Below are positions 10,713 to 21,490 of a stretch of 64,000 nt of DNA, piece by piece. The stretch comes from Vombatus ursinus (taxonomy: Eukaryota > Chordata > Mammalia > Diprotodontia > Vombatidae), in assembly GCF_900497805.2 (NCBI RefSeq), contig NW_020947390.1, forward strand, positions 2,259,145-2,323,144, read 5' to 3'. Position 1 is the stretch's first letter, and the number at the start of each line of letters is the position of its first letter. A program made the position numbers and the translations under genes. The notes below the pieces were generated by a model. It was given only the letters and a program-made list of their open reading frames with translations, did no database searches and was not told the origin of the DNA.

Positions 10713-10990
10713 TTTGACTGAAAGGACTTTTTAGGAATGCTGCTGAGGATTATATTATTATTTCCAGATCTAGAGGTAGAAAGTATTGGGGGAAGTTTGA
10801 GAAATAATAGAAAAGGTTCTTGGGTAGCAGTGTAGCTTGAAGATGCCCAGAGCAGGGAAGCTTGGTGGGTCTGAGTAGAACTTTATTTTATAGAAAACTC
10901 TAAGCAATCCTGAGTGCACCAGGGCTGGAGCTAGAGGGGAACTTTGTAGGCAGGAGGCATGGCATGAACGTGTAGTACAAGAGCAGCAAT
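10712..10990. other. Intronic DNA without a recognised feature
   Basis: No coding or repeat landmark recognised. Confidence 0.4.
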
Positions 10991-12690
10991 TCAGTCAAGC
11001 AGAGATACATTCCATTCTGCATTCACTCTGTATATCCAGTCATTTGCCAATCCGGGGGGGTACCTGCTTTGTTTCTAGTTCTCTGCTATTGTAAAGAATG
11101 CCCTGATGAATGTTTTTGTATGTACTGGACTTTTGCTTCTGACTTTACCTTCCTTTGAATTTATGCCCATCAGTTTTGGGATCACTAGATCCAAATCTGT
11201 GGACATTTTAGTCACTTCCCTTGCACAATTCCAAATTGAAATCCAGAATGGTCATACCACTTCACAGCTCAACCATCTATATATCAGTATACCTTTATTC
11301 CCAGAGCCCCTTCAACACTGACCATTCCTGTCTTTTGTCATCTTTACCAATTCCACCATAAGCGCTGAAAAGCTCTGAATTGGTTTAATTTGGATTATTA
11401 TTACTATAAATCATTTGGAGCAAATTTTCACGTGGTCATTTATAGTTGACAGTTTTTCTTTGAAAAACTTTGTTCATATATTTAGTTTGTCTATCTCTTG
11501 GGGAATGGCATGTGGTATTATATTTATGTCAATTCCCCCTACGTGTGATTTTTCTTAATGATATTTCATTCACGCTTGTTTCCCTACAGTAATAGTTCTC
11601 ATGCAGTTCACTGATTTTATTTGAGCAAAAGCTTCTTAATTTCATAGGCAAATTAAAAATTTTTTCACCTTCTATTTTTTGTTAAGAATTCCCCAGCCAT
11701 AGTTGTCCAAATGACCTGATATTTTTTACTTCTAATTTTTTAAAAAGTGTTATCTGAAGGTGAAATGACACATGTTTATTTTGACCTTACTGTGATGTAC
11801 TGTGTGAGAATTTTTCTCAAACTGATTTCAAGTTTTACCAGAAGTTCTTGTCAAAAAGAGAAGTGCTTCCCTCAATAATTTATGTTCTTGAGTTTATCCA
11901 ACACTAGATTACTATGTTTAGTTGCTTCTGTTTCTTGTTTATCTGGAATGTTTCATTGATCTTTTCTCTTTTAAACCAATTTAAAATAGTTTTTTAAGAC
12001 AACTGTTTTATGATATGGTTTGGTCTGATAATACTGTGCTCCTTTTATTTGTACTTTTCCCTCATGATTTCACTTGCGATTCTAAATTCATTTGTTCTTC
12101 CAAATGAATTTTGTTATTTTTTTTGTCTAGTCCTAAAAAGTATCCCCTCAGATTTATACACACTAAATCTGTAAATTAATATAGGTAGTGTTGTCATTTT
12201 TATTCTACTGGGCATGGCCAAACCATGATGGTAAACATCTCTTCAGTTATTTAAGACTTTTTCTTAGAGGCAGCATGGCATAGTAAGATAGCTGGCCTCA
12301 GAATCCAAAATACATGGGTTCGAATTCTAAAACCTACTGGATATGTGACTCTAGGCAAATCTCTTAACCTCAGTGCTTTAGGCAAATCTTAAAGACTATA
12401 GATTGCAATTAAGGTGCTGAAGTAAAAAAAATTTCCTCATCCAGGAGTTCCCTAAACCAATGAAATCACAGGCACAATTTCTGTTCCAGTCTCTACCTTT
12501 ATCCCCTTATTTCTGTGAAAAGAGTTTTGTAGTTAAGTTTACATAAAGCTTGCATGTGTGTTGGTAGATTGCCTACCAGATATTTTAATCATTTTTTAGT
12601 TACTTTGAATGAATTTTCTCTTTGTTATCTTTTCTCTCTGGTTTTTGTTAGTACTGCATAGAAATGCTAATGATTTTCCTAGGCCAATTT
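10990..12690 (-). mobile_element. LINE-1, antisense, ORF2 end to internal ORF2, about 1.5 kb plus SINE
   Basis: Reverse landmarks in the expected order: GTAAAGAATGCCCTGATGAA, AATTCCAAATTGAAATCCAG and AATGGTCATACCACTTCAC (3' end of ORF2), later CTTTTCCCTCATGATTTCAC, and after the SINE, GTACTGCATAGAAATGCTAA TGATTT. It is the longest L1 in the window and heavily decayed. The family B SINE at 12256-12478 interrupts it. Confidence 0.75.
12256..12478 (+). repeat. tRNA-derived SINE, family B, inside antisense L1
   Basis: GAGGCAGCATGGCATAGTAA head, GGGTTCGAATTC (clear B box), TGTGACTCTAGGCAAATCTC, then the family tail: AATTTCCTCATCCAGGAGTT and CCAATGAAATCACAGGCA. The best-preserved B box of this family here. 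Confidence 0.82.
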
Positions 12691-12707
12691 AATCAACAAT
12701 AAATTCA

Positions 12708-12717
12708 CCAAATAAGG
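12708..12717. promoter_or_regulatory. CArG-box match (CCAAATAAGG)
   Basis: A perfect CC(A/T)6GG in a stretch without recognised repeats. Known: ARHGAP42 is controlled by SRF/MRTF in smooth muscle through an intronic element in human. Inference only: several such matches are expected by chance in 64 kb of this composition. Confidence 0.2.
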
Positions 12718-12719
12718 CA

Positions 12720-13790
12720 TGCCATGGTTTTTCTGCAAGGCCAACCATTTCCTGAAAATATTGCCTAGTAAAAAGTGAACAGAACCACTTTTTCCATTCC
12801 CAAGATAATTTTGAACGACACTGGAATATGCCTTAGGGTATCATGTTATAATCAGTAGGAAGGTTAAAAAAAAAAACAAAACACATTTGTAAAGGTTTAT
12901 CAAGACTAGGACTTGGCTATTTGTAAAGCAGGCTCCTGGGCCTGCAACAATTCACAAACTGTAAGAAGGAAAACAAATTATCTAATAAACTTTAAAGAAA
13001 AATTTGTTGGTATTTATGACATTTAGTGAGTACTTTATCAATCACCTCAAATTGTTCAGGTGAGTGGAATCTATGGTCAAATACTGGTGACATACAAACT
13101 GGGGCATGGTACTGTGTAATAAGAGCACTTCATTACTTGGCAGAAAATTTGGATTGCAGTCTGGCTGATAAGTAGCTGTGGCATTTGTCCTTTCTTGGAC
13201 AGTTTCCTCATTTGATACCTTTTACCTGAGAAATTCTATCATTATGTTCCTGTGAAATAGCTTAACAGTTTACTTTTGTGAATTAAGAATTTTATAAGAA
13301 AATGTAAAGAATGGCATGGAAAGTCAAATTCTTTTTTCTCTTTTCATATTTATTCTCTCTGCATGGGTAGAGTCTGCTTCTTTTCCCTCCCCTTCTTTTT
13401 TGATTTCTTCCTCCAGATGCTTGCCAAATTCTAGAAGAGGAAATGCCAAAAGTGGCTCTAATAAAACAGTTACTTTACATCATCATGTTTTATGTTTTTT
13501 TTTACCAGAGTGATTATCATGTATAATCTTTTTTTTCCTGACGTTATTATGAAGAGCTAGAACTATAAAAAGAACTTAGAAAAATGGAGAAGGGAAAATT
13601 CAGATGTAAGATCCAAAAAATTTTAGTTCTTTTTTTTATTTTAATAATTTATATTCTAGGGAAATCTGTATTTAGCTCAGTAGAATGACAAGAAAGGCCT
13701 GAAATTAAATGATGGAAAACTGATTGTGTACCCTGGATAGAAATCAGAAACTTGTTCAGTTATAATTCACAAAAACCAAGTTCACTCTTC
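12720..13790. other. Intronic DNA, largely non-repeat
   Basis: About 1 kb with only a doubtful MIR-like trace near 13105-13250. No exon signal. Confidence 0.45.
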
Positions 13791-13791
13791 A

Positions 13792-13900
13792 ATTCAATAA
13801 ACATTTATTAAGTGCTTACTATATGCCAGGCACTGAGCTAAGCCCTAATGCCCAAGGGTATACCAGTTGTATTGTCCCTGAACAAATTTAGGCAATAGAG
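13792..13900 (-). mobile_element. L2 3' tail, antisense
   Basis: Very clear: ATTCAATAAACATTTATTAA, GTGCTTACTATATGCCAGGC, ACTGAGCTAAGCCC. Confidence 0.88.
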
Positions 13901-13904
13901 AGAA

Positions 13905-14092
13905 GGCAATAGAAGAGGATTTTCAAGTCCGAGGACCTGAGTTCGAATAAATTCTGGCTCTGCCACTTACTGCCTTTGTGATCTTAGACAAGTCATTTGC
14001 CTTCCCTTGTGTGTGTCTGTTCGTTATCTGTAAAATTAGGGCATCGGACAAGATGACTTCTAAGGTTCCTTTCTGCTCTAAATCAAGGTATC
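13905..14092 (+). repeat. MIR3/Ther-2-type SINE
   Basis: GAGGACCTGAGTTCGAATAA (B box region), CTGGCTCTGCCACTTAC, CTGTAAAATTAGGGCATCGG, then an L3-like tail: ACAAGATGACTTCTAAGG and TTCCTTTCTGCTCTAAATC. Confidence 0.75.
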
Positions 14093-14124
14093 AGCACCAA
14101 ACTGGTGATCTCAGCTAGTTGGTA

Positions 14125-14640
14125 ATCGAGTTAGGATTTTGCATGTGAAGTCTGGAAGATGACTTGAGTTCAAATCCTGACCTTGACACATACAAGCTAT
14201 GGGATTCCTGGCAAGTCATTTAACCTCTCAGCCTCATTTCCTTGTTTGTTAAATGATGGTAATAAGAGAACCTAATCTTACAGGGTTACAGTTCAGTTGT
14301 TTTTCAGTCATGTTCAGACTATCCCTGAACCCCTTTGAGGTTTTCTTGGCAAAGATAATAGAGTAGTTTGGTATTTCCTTCTCCAGCTTATTTTATAGAT
14401 GAGGAAACTGAGGCAAACAGGATTAAGTGAGTTTCCCAAGGTCACACAGCTAGTAAGTTTCTGAGGCCAGATTTGAACTCATGAAGATGAGTCTTCCTGA
14501 TTCCAAGCCCAGTGCTCTATCCACTGGACCACCTAGCTTTCCCTGTCTTACAGCATTATGAGGATCAAATTAAATGCCATATTCAGTATTTTGCAAACCT
14601 TCAAGTCCTACATAAATTCAAGCTGTTATTATTACTGTTA
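14125..14640 (+). repeat. MIR-like SINE, split by a MAR1
   Basis: The 5' part (GACTTGAGTTCAAATCCTGA, GGCAAGTCATTTAACCTCTC, AACCTAATCTTACAGGG) and 3' part (TTATGAGGATCAAATTAAAT, TTTTGCAAACCTTCAAG, TTATTATTACTG) are continuous once 14284-14545 is removed. The tail is followed by an AAT-rich run. Confidence 0.85.
14284..14545 (-). repeat. MAR1 CORE-SINE, antisense, with target-site duplication
   Basis: GTTCAGTTGTTTTTCAGTCA to CCACCTAGCTTTCCC. TCTTACAG is present at 14276-14283 and again at 14546-14553, flanking the insert within the older MIR-like SINE. Confidence 0.9.
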
Positions 14641-14929
14641 GGATATTAATGTAAGCATATTATAGTATTGTTTTTATTATTCTTGTTTGTAATAATAATA
14701 CATAATAATGATAATAAAGGACAGCACTGAAATTGCATGCTACTTTTTAGGGCTTTGAAAGCTTTTTTTCTTTCTCACCCCCTTCTAAATACAATTCGTT
14801 GCAATAGCTACATAACTTTCTGGTCTAGGAACTTCTGGAGAGGTATTAGGGCCTTTCCTGTATAGCTCTTGCCTAAAGCTAAATATAAGACTGCTGTGTG
14901 TGCACACCCCCTCAGCAGCTATCCTTGAA

Positions 14930-15340
14930 CCTCAGTGGAAGAATGATACATCTTCTAGTGACAAAACGAATCATCATCTTCTTCTCAATCACCAGCCCCC
15001 AACCTGAGCCTCCTAATTCAGTTAGAGCCTTAGTCATCTTTGAGTTCTCCTTCCTTATTCTCTGTCTTTAATCATTACATGTCATGTCTTCACTTTTGGA
15101 ACCCATTCCTTTCTTTCCAATTTCTCTGCTAAGACCTTAAGTAAAGTTCATTCTTATTTCTTTTTTTCTTTTTTTGGCAAGGCAATTGGGGTTAAGTGAT
15201 TTGCCCAGGGTCGCATGGCTAGTAAGTGCCAAGTGTCTAAAGCCAGATTTGAACTTGTGACCTCCTGACTCCAGGGCCAGTGCTATATCCACTGTGCCAC
15301 CTAGCTGCTCAATTCACTCTCATTTCTAAAGCACTTCCTA
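14930..15340 (+). mobile_element. Probable L2 LINE, sense, split by a SINE
   Basis: Pyrimidine-rich text resembling the sense L2 3' body (ACCAGCCCCCAACCTGAGCC, AGAGCCTTAGTCATCTTTGA, CATTCCTTTCTTTCC). Divergence is high. Confidence 0.45.
15161..15312 (-). repeat. Short tRNA-derived SINE (WSINE-like), antisense
   Basis: T-rich head (its A tail), GGCAATTGGGGTTAAGTGAT, GTCGCATGGCTAGTAAGTGC, to GTGCCACCTAGCTGCTC. Worn 14-base duplication: TTCATTCTTATTTC at 15147-15160 and TTCACTCTCATTTC at 15313-15326. Confidence 0.88.
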
Positions 15341-15474
15341 GATGTAGAATCTCCAAGGTGCTGGTCAGTGTGTCTTTTGCCCAAAGATTAGCTACTAGCT
15401 TATTGCTGGAAGGTTAGGTACGGATTGCTGAAATTATATAGAGAATATAGAGAAACTGTGGTGGAATCCACAGG

Positions 15475-15660
15475 CACATAGATTTTAGAGCTGGAAGGGA
15501 ATTTAGAAGTCATTAAAACCAACCTAATTATTTTACAAGTATAGAAACGGAGGCCTTGAGAGGTAAAATGTCCAAGATCACAAAGTACCAGTGGCAGAAT
15601 TTGAACTCAGGGTCCTCAGACTCCAGATCCAGTATGCCTTCTTATAGTCTACCTAAGCAT
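15475..15660 (-). repeat. MIR3/Ther-2-type SINE, antisense
   Basis: Reverse L3-like tail GATTTTAGAGCTGGAAGGGA, then AGAAACGGAGGCCTTGAGAG, GAATTTGAACTCAGGGTCCT. Confidence 0.82.
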
Positions 15661-16045
15661 TGCCGTTCCAATGAACTGTTGCTAGTTTATACACAAGGGT
15701 ACATTGTCTTTATTTTAATTTATGAATAAAAGTTATATGTGTGAAATCAGAAAGAAAAACTCACCCTAAAGGAAAAGCTACATAGATATGATACATTCCA
15801 AATAAAGGTCAGTACTCCAAATTTTGACTGACTGTTTAATAACATTTGAGCAAATCAATCTGGGGAAAAGATGCTCCTATTTGGTAAATCCTCAGTTACA
15901 AGGAAAGTATGGAATATAGGAAACAAGTTTGTTTTTTTTTAAAGCACAGACCTAATTTGACCTCCTTTTTAAAAAAAGTGCTTGTAATTTTCCAGGCTCC
16001 TTGAATGAAAACTATGACAAATAAAAAGGGGAGGCTTGCTATAGA

Positions 16046-16290
16046 TTAGGAGTTCTTAGTCTTTTTTGTGTCCTGGACCTTTGGCAGTCTGGACTTGTGG
16101 GCCTCTTCTCAGAATTATGGTTTTAGATGGTAAAATAAAACATGTAGGATTACTACAAAGAAAACCCATTATATTAGAATACATTTATCAAAATAAATTT
16201 TTTAAAAAGACCACAGGTTGTAACATTCAAACTCAAATACTATTTTATTTTAAACATTCAAACTCAAATACTATTCTAGATTCATCTTCT
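16046..16290 (+). mobile_element. hAT-type miniature element (TTCTTAACC terminal repeats)
   Basis: GGAGTTCTTAGTC end, CTGGACCTTTGGCAGTCTGG, GTAAAATAAAACATGTAGGA and a T/A-rich body matching the copy at 18148. The far terminal repeat is not clear. A 23-base segment is duplicated at 16222-16244 and 16253-16275 (31-base period). Confidence 0.7.
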
Positions 16291-17435
16291 TTCCATATGA
16301 GAGAATATATTAGTTGGTCTTCTGGAATTATGATGGAAAAACTCTAGGAAAAAAATAATTTTTTTGAGGCTGTTTAGGCCTCAGACATTAGTCTGCTGCA
16401 AACTTCTGCTTTGTGGTAGAAAATAAAGAAAAATTTCAGGTGTTTTGGACAGTTTTTGATCCCACCTCTTCACCAAATCATTGATGCTCCCTCCCTTATT
16501 TATAGCAGATCTGTTCACTGCATGATCTTTTAAAAAATACAATGAGACAGCTCATTCTGTTCATCATTAAGAGAAAGAGCTCTAGCTCTTTTCAGCTAAT
16601 AGATCAATTGGAATTTCTGAACTCACAGTGAGTTTAAATCCTTAAAAACATACTTTCCCTGTTTGACTACACAAAAGCTTTTATTGAGACAGATTTTTTT
16701 TTCTGTTTATAATTTATTATAATGTTCCTAGGAGAGGTTCCTGCGAGTGTTTTCATTGTGATCAGGTTTTAATAAGAATAATCTGTCTGGAAAATGTTTT
16801 GTTAAAGTACTAAGGGCTGAAAAAATCTAGCATGTTAGTATAGATCTTTTATGGGATATCTGTTTCAAAAATGTAAATTTAAAGAAGTAATGTTGATAAT
16901 CCATAGAACCAAGTGAGTCTACATAGTTTTTTTCCCCCCTCTTTGAGTTCATCTGTTTTTCTCCTTTCCCCACTTTGCTAACATAGTTTGCTTACAGCTT
17001 GTGTACTGAAAATGCTGCCAGGAAGAAGGGTGAGCAAAACTTGTGTTTCCCATGACCCTCACTCTAATGTTGTTCCAAGGGCTCCCTACTTGGAAATGCC
17101 TTGATAACCACATTCATTCCTGACATACCCATCCTCTCCCCCCACCCCCTCACACAACACTAAATGCCATATGACCCCTAGTCTTCCTGTGGCTCTCTTG
17201 CAAGGGCTGAAGATTTTTCACCTAATGCACTAAATGCATGTTAATATGAGTCTGTAAGCTAGTCATCCATAGTTTTCAATTCCTTTATTTCAAAGATCTT
17301 TTCTAATTGTTTGTGGATTTTCTTCCCTAAATGAAATTTGAGGGTTTTTTTGTGAAATCAAAATCTTTCCTGTCCTGCCTTCCTTCCTAAAATTACTTCT
17401 ATTTATTTTGTGTATACTGATGTGCACATAGGGTT
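16290..17435. other. Intronic DNA without a recognised feature
   Basis: About 1.1 kb. No exon, RNA gene or repeat that I can name. Confidence 0.45.
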
Positions 17436-17565
17436 GCCTTCAATAGAATATAAGCTGTTTTATGGCAAAGACTGGTGGATTTTTGTCTTTGTCCTTAGCA
17501 TCTAGTACAGTGCCCAGTATATAGTAGGCACTTAATAAATCCTTGCTGATTGCTTGGTTGATTTT
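17435..17565 (+). mobile_element. L2 3' tail
   Basis: GAATATAAGCTGTTTTATGG, CTAGTACAGTGCCCAGTATA, TAGTAGGCACTTAATAAATC: the canonical sense L2 3' end. Confidence 0.88.
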
Positions 17566-17856
17566 TACCCTCTAGCTAGCTCACATGATTTTTAATTGGT
17601 ATTACTTAAAAAACCAGGTTCACCTCTTTTTTGTTAACAGCAAAACAATAAACTAAAACCCCATTTTTAAAAATATGGTTCTGTGTAAACTTTTCTTTCA
17701 TGTTCATAAAGAAATCTTAAAACCTTTCAGATGCTCTTCGTTTCCCCCTCTATTTGACTAGATCTGGAATTAAAAATGAGCCAGGTAAAAGTAGACTTTT
17801 CTTACTCCACAGCCCTTCTTCTCCCCACCCTCTCCCAAGAAAATGATAGGAAGTGC

Positions 17857-17860
<4 letters not shown>

Positions 17861-17902
<42 letters not shown>
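17861..17902. repeat. (GT)21 microsatellite
   Basis: Uninterrupted GT dinucleotides across 42 bases. Confidence 0.97.
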
Positions 17903-17905
<3 letters not shown>

Positions 17906-18147
17906 GGGGAAGGGTGGGAATGGGAAAGGAGAAGGAATGCTTACAAAGAGGACAGGCTATCTCTCTAGTGGTGCCTGTAAATTAAGAGCTCCTGGTCCCT
18001 GGCCTGGAATGCTTGATTGGATCATCTCCTGCTGTCATTGCTGTCTGAAAGAAAAGCCTATCTCCTTACTACAGAGGAGAAACAACTGCCAGATATTGAC
18101 TTAATTTGCTAGGGCTTGAGTGAAATTTTAATTTTCTTTACCTGTTA

Positions 18148-18322
18148 AAAGACTCTTCACCTATTTTGTGTCATAGACCCCTTTGGCAGTCAGGGGACAC
18201 CTTTTCACCATAACCCGTAAAATAAAATACATAGAATTACCAGGAAAACAATTATATTTTAATACAGTTATTAAATGTATATTTTTTAAAAAAGCAAACA
18301 GGTCCAAATTAAGAACCCTTAC
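18148..18322 (+). mobile_element. hAT-type miniature element (TTCTTAACC terminal repeats)
   Basis: Left end AAAGACTCTTCACC, right end AATTAAGAACCCTTA: inverted terminal repeats of the CAGGGGTTCTTAACC type. The body has GTCATAGACCCCTTTGGCAG and AAAATAAAATACATAGAATT, shared with 16046 and (reversed) 57125. Confidence 0.8.
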
Positions 18323-18609
18323 TCTAAGGTAAAGAGTATATTTGTAGTTCTTTCTCTTTCTCTCTCAGGGAAACCAGAGGCAAATTCTAGGGAAGTTGTG
18401 GAAAGCCTGTTACATCCCTGCCTGTGGGCTCATGGGGGAAAATGAGGCCTTGTCTCGTTTTTCTATAGACTACATTTATGGAATCACCAGAAGAAGTAAG
18501 TCTGTAAATGCCAGTTAGGACATATCCACAAGGAAAAACTGCCCTTGGACACTCATTGTAACCTCTTTCTGTTTCCCATGGCAATCTCAAAAGAAAGAGC
18601 ATCAGAGTG

Positions 18610-18700
18610 GGAGTAAGATGACCTGTGTGCTGTAATCAGTTCTGCCATTAATTAGCAGAGTGACCTGATTTTGTAGCTTCTAATATGTTCTGGTCTGTGA
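18610..18700 (+). repeat. tRNA-derived SINE 5' fragment
   Basis: GATGACCTGTGTGCTGTAAT, CAGTTCTGCCATTAATTAGC, AGTGACCTGATTTTG. Cut off on its 3' side where the MAR1 enters. Confidence 0.5.
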
Positions 18701-18706
18701 AGCCAG

Positions 18707-18958
18707 GTTGTTGTTCAGTTGTTTCAGTCGGTGTCTGACTCTTTGTGACCCTGTTTGGGGTTTTCTTGGCAAAGATACTGGAGTGTTTTGTCATTTCCTT
18801 CTCCAGCTCATTTTATAGATGAGGAAACTGAGGCAAAGAGGGTTAAGTGACTTGCCTGGGATCTCATGGCTAGAAAGTGTCCGAGGCCAGATTTCAGTTC
18901 AGGTCTTCCTGACTCCAAGTTTGGCACTCTATCCACAGTGTGACCTACCTGCACATGG
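18707..18958 (-). repeat. MAR1 CORE-SINE, antisense, with 8-base target-site duplication
   Basis: TTGTTGTTCAGTTGTTTCAG through GACCTACCTGCACATG. GAAGCCAG flanks it at 18699-18706 and 18959-18966. Confidence 0.92.
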
Positions 18959-19394
18959 GAAGCCAGATAGCCGGTCTTGTTAGAATTATTCCTAAAACAC
19001 TAGTAAATATGCCCTGATTGGGACTGGAGGGGCACGCAGATGAATAAAATGAACGAGGTTTAGTAGGGCCTGGTCTTAGATATCCTTTTATTGACCGATA
19101 GCAACCTTTTTTCTTCCTGGTTCTCAACCCTGTGCTTTAGATAAAGGATTTTGTTAGGTAATTGACCCTGTCACATAAGCAAAACATAAGTGATGTCAGT
19201 GAAACATAATTATGCAGGAAATATTTTGGAATATTTTAAAAGAAAGGTAGCAAGCAGGATTCAATTACTGTAACATTTCTAGCTTATTGGGCAAAAGAAA
19301 TCTCATTTAAATAAAGATGTAAGCAGTTAAAAAGCATTCTTAAGTAATATCCTTTTAGCACTATGGTATAATAATGAAAAGTCATGTATACTGA

Positions 19395-19585
19395 GTGTGT
19401 TTGGCAAGGTAGAAAATGTGTTGGCTCTGGAATCAGGGACCTGAATTTGGATTACAGCTCACCTAGTTAACTGATCTTGACTTAATCCCTTTATGACTTT
19501 AGTTTTCTGACCTATGAAAGTAGAGGAATGGACTAGATGATCTCTAGGGAATTTCCAACTCTAAATTCTGTGCTGTCATACACAT
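19395..19585 (+). repeat. MIR3/Ther-2-type SINE
   Basis: GGCTCTGGAATCAGGGACCT, GATCTTGACTTAATCCC, then the L3-like tail GGAATGGACTAGATGATCTC, AATTTCCAACTCTAAATTC. Confidence 0.78.
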
Positions 19586-19604
19586 TAATGCTACTCTTGA
19601 ATTC

Positions 19605-20370
19605 CAACTCAAACCCAACTGGCAAAGATGACAGAAAGGAAAATGAAACATGTTGGAGGGGCTGTGGGAAACAAGTACATTAATTGCATTGTTGTGGAGT
19701 CTTGAATTGGTTCAAACGTTCTTGAAAAAAAAATTTAGAACTATGACTAGAAAGTTATTAAATTGTGCACATCCTTTTATCTACTATTAGGCTTATACTC
19801 CAAAGGGATCAGAGAAAGCAGAGAAAGACCCATTGCTCTGTGTGTGTGTGTGTGTGTGTATATATGTATACGTGTGTGTGTAAATAGCACTTTATGTGGT
19901 TGCAAGGAATTGGAAACTAAGGGGGTACTCATTAGTTGAGAGGAATGGTTAAATGTAATATTATTGTGCCATAAAGCAACAAAAAGGATGGTTTGAGAGA
20001 AATCGGGGAAGACCTATATAAATTGATAGAGAATGAAGAGATAACCCAGAGAATAATTTGACCTTTAACAATAACATTGTTAATAGGAGTAATTTTGAAA
20101 GATTTGAGAACTCTGAGCAGCATGATGATCAACAATGATTTCACAGAACTGGTGTTGACAGCTTCTTAGTTCCTGATAGAGAGGTGATAGATTCAGCATA
20201 TAAAATGAAATGTTTATTTGTGAGCATAGCCAATCAGGAAATTTATTTTACTTGATTTTACGTAATTGTTACAGAGGTTTTGTTTTTCTTTCTCACAGAG
20301 GGGGAGTGGAGTGGGAAAGAGAGAAAATATGTGCTTATTAATTGAAAATAAACTCTATTATTTCCCCAGA
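19605..20370 (+). mobile_element. LINE-1 3' end, sense orientation
   Basis: Landmarks in sense order: TTAGGCTTATACTCCAAAGG, GGAATTGGAAACTAAGGGGG, TAATATTATTGTGCCATAAA, GAAGACCTATATAAATTGA, AGCATGATGATCAACAATGA, then the 3' UTR with GAGGGGGAGTGGAGTGG. This is one of only two sense L1 copies seen. A (TG)n tract at 19839-19880 has expanded inside it. Confidence 0.85.
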
Positions 20371-20582
20371 AATCAACTGAACTTAACACTGGAAGCCTTG
20401 CCTTTCTTGTTCTTTGTTAGGTTGCCTCCAAAGCTCTGAGACCCGGTGAGCGTATATAAGAAAGACTAGACTCCAGTTACGTTTTTCAGGGCTTGCAGCA
20501 TCTTTCAACTATGGATTTCAAAGTTTCTCATTCATTTCTGCTGTTGTTGTCTTTTCTAGACATTGTGAACATTGAGTAATAT

Positions 20583-20583
20583 G

Positions 20584-20619
<36 letters not shown>

Positions 20620-20636
20620 GCGCACACACACACACA
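20583..20636. repeat. (CT)n(CA)n compound microsatellite
   Basis: About ten CT units run directly into about seventeen CA units, with one CG interruption pair. Confidence 0.95.
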
Positions 20637-20639
20637 GAG

Positions 20640-21490
20640 CTTGATTATGTTTTGACAGGTGAAATACCTTGTTACTGATGTGGGAGTGATTCCTGAATCA
20701 GCTCTATATAGTCAAATCATTGACTAGTTAGAGTAAAGGTAAAATTAACACAAAGCTAAAAGAAAGAATAAAAATAAGAAAAATGTGTGGCATGCAGTTA
20801 AGCAATTCCATCCTGATATAGTCAAGTGAATTATCAATTATAAAAATGTGATCTCGACAGAAGTGGCGCCTGATTGTAATAATTTCATGAGTAAACTGAA
20901 AGAAAGTATAAAAAGCATTGTAGTTAGCTAAGACTTGCGGCTTATTTGCCAAGTGAAAATGTCAGCCAAAAACTCATTTGTAAAATCGTAGAATATATTA
21001 AGGGAAGATTACTAGCAATACTGCCTTATAAAAAAAGAGAGAAGCAGTGGAGGGTGAAGTCAGTTTAAAGAAAGCTTAAAGAGAGACCAAACCAAGCAGT
21101 GTTATCTTAAAGTAAGACAACAAGCAAACAACAGGTAGAAAAATCTGCAAAGACTTTCATGACAAACCTTTTACCATCAAGGAATGTGTAACCATCATGT
21201 TTGGACTTTGGCATCATAGTTTGAGATCGGCTTCTAGAGTCTTTCACTAAAGGGTACAAAGAGAGAGGAAAGCAACTCAATTAAATTGTATACATCATGA
21301 GTTAATGATGAAGACAGCACAATTGTGAGGGTGTTCACTGGGTAGCTGAAGAATGGCAAGATAACTAAGGCATGGAAAAAAATTCACAGACTATTCATAT
21401 GTAAAAATTAAGGTGACCAGGGTTGAGGAGAAGGAACTAATCACCTAAAGTCTTGCTTTCACATTTCTTTAACATTTTTATGAGAATTAT
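20640..21490. other. Intronic DNA, possibly upstream part of the LINE relic
   Basis: AT-rich, no clear landmark. It directly precedes the reverse transcriptase relic, so part of it may be its decayed 5' sequence. Confidence 0.35.

Noticed and set aside
20440-20520. TATATAAG with downstream sequence as a promoter or LTR
   Set aside because: No matching second copy, no initiator or CpG context; likely chance.
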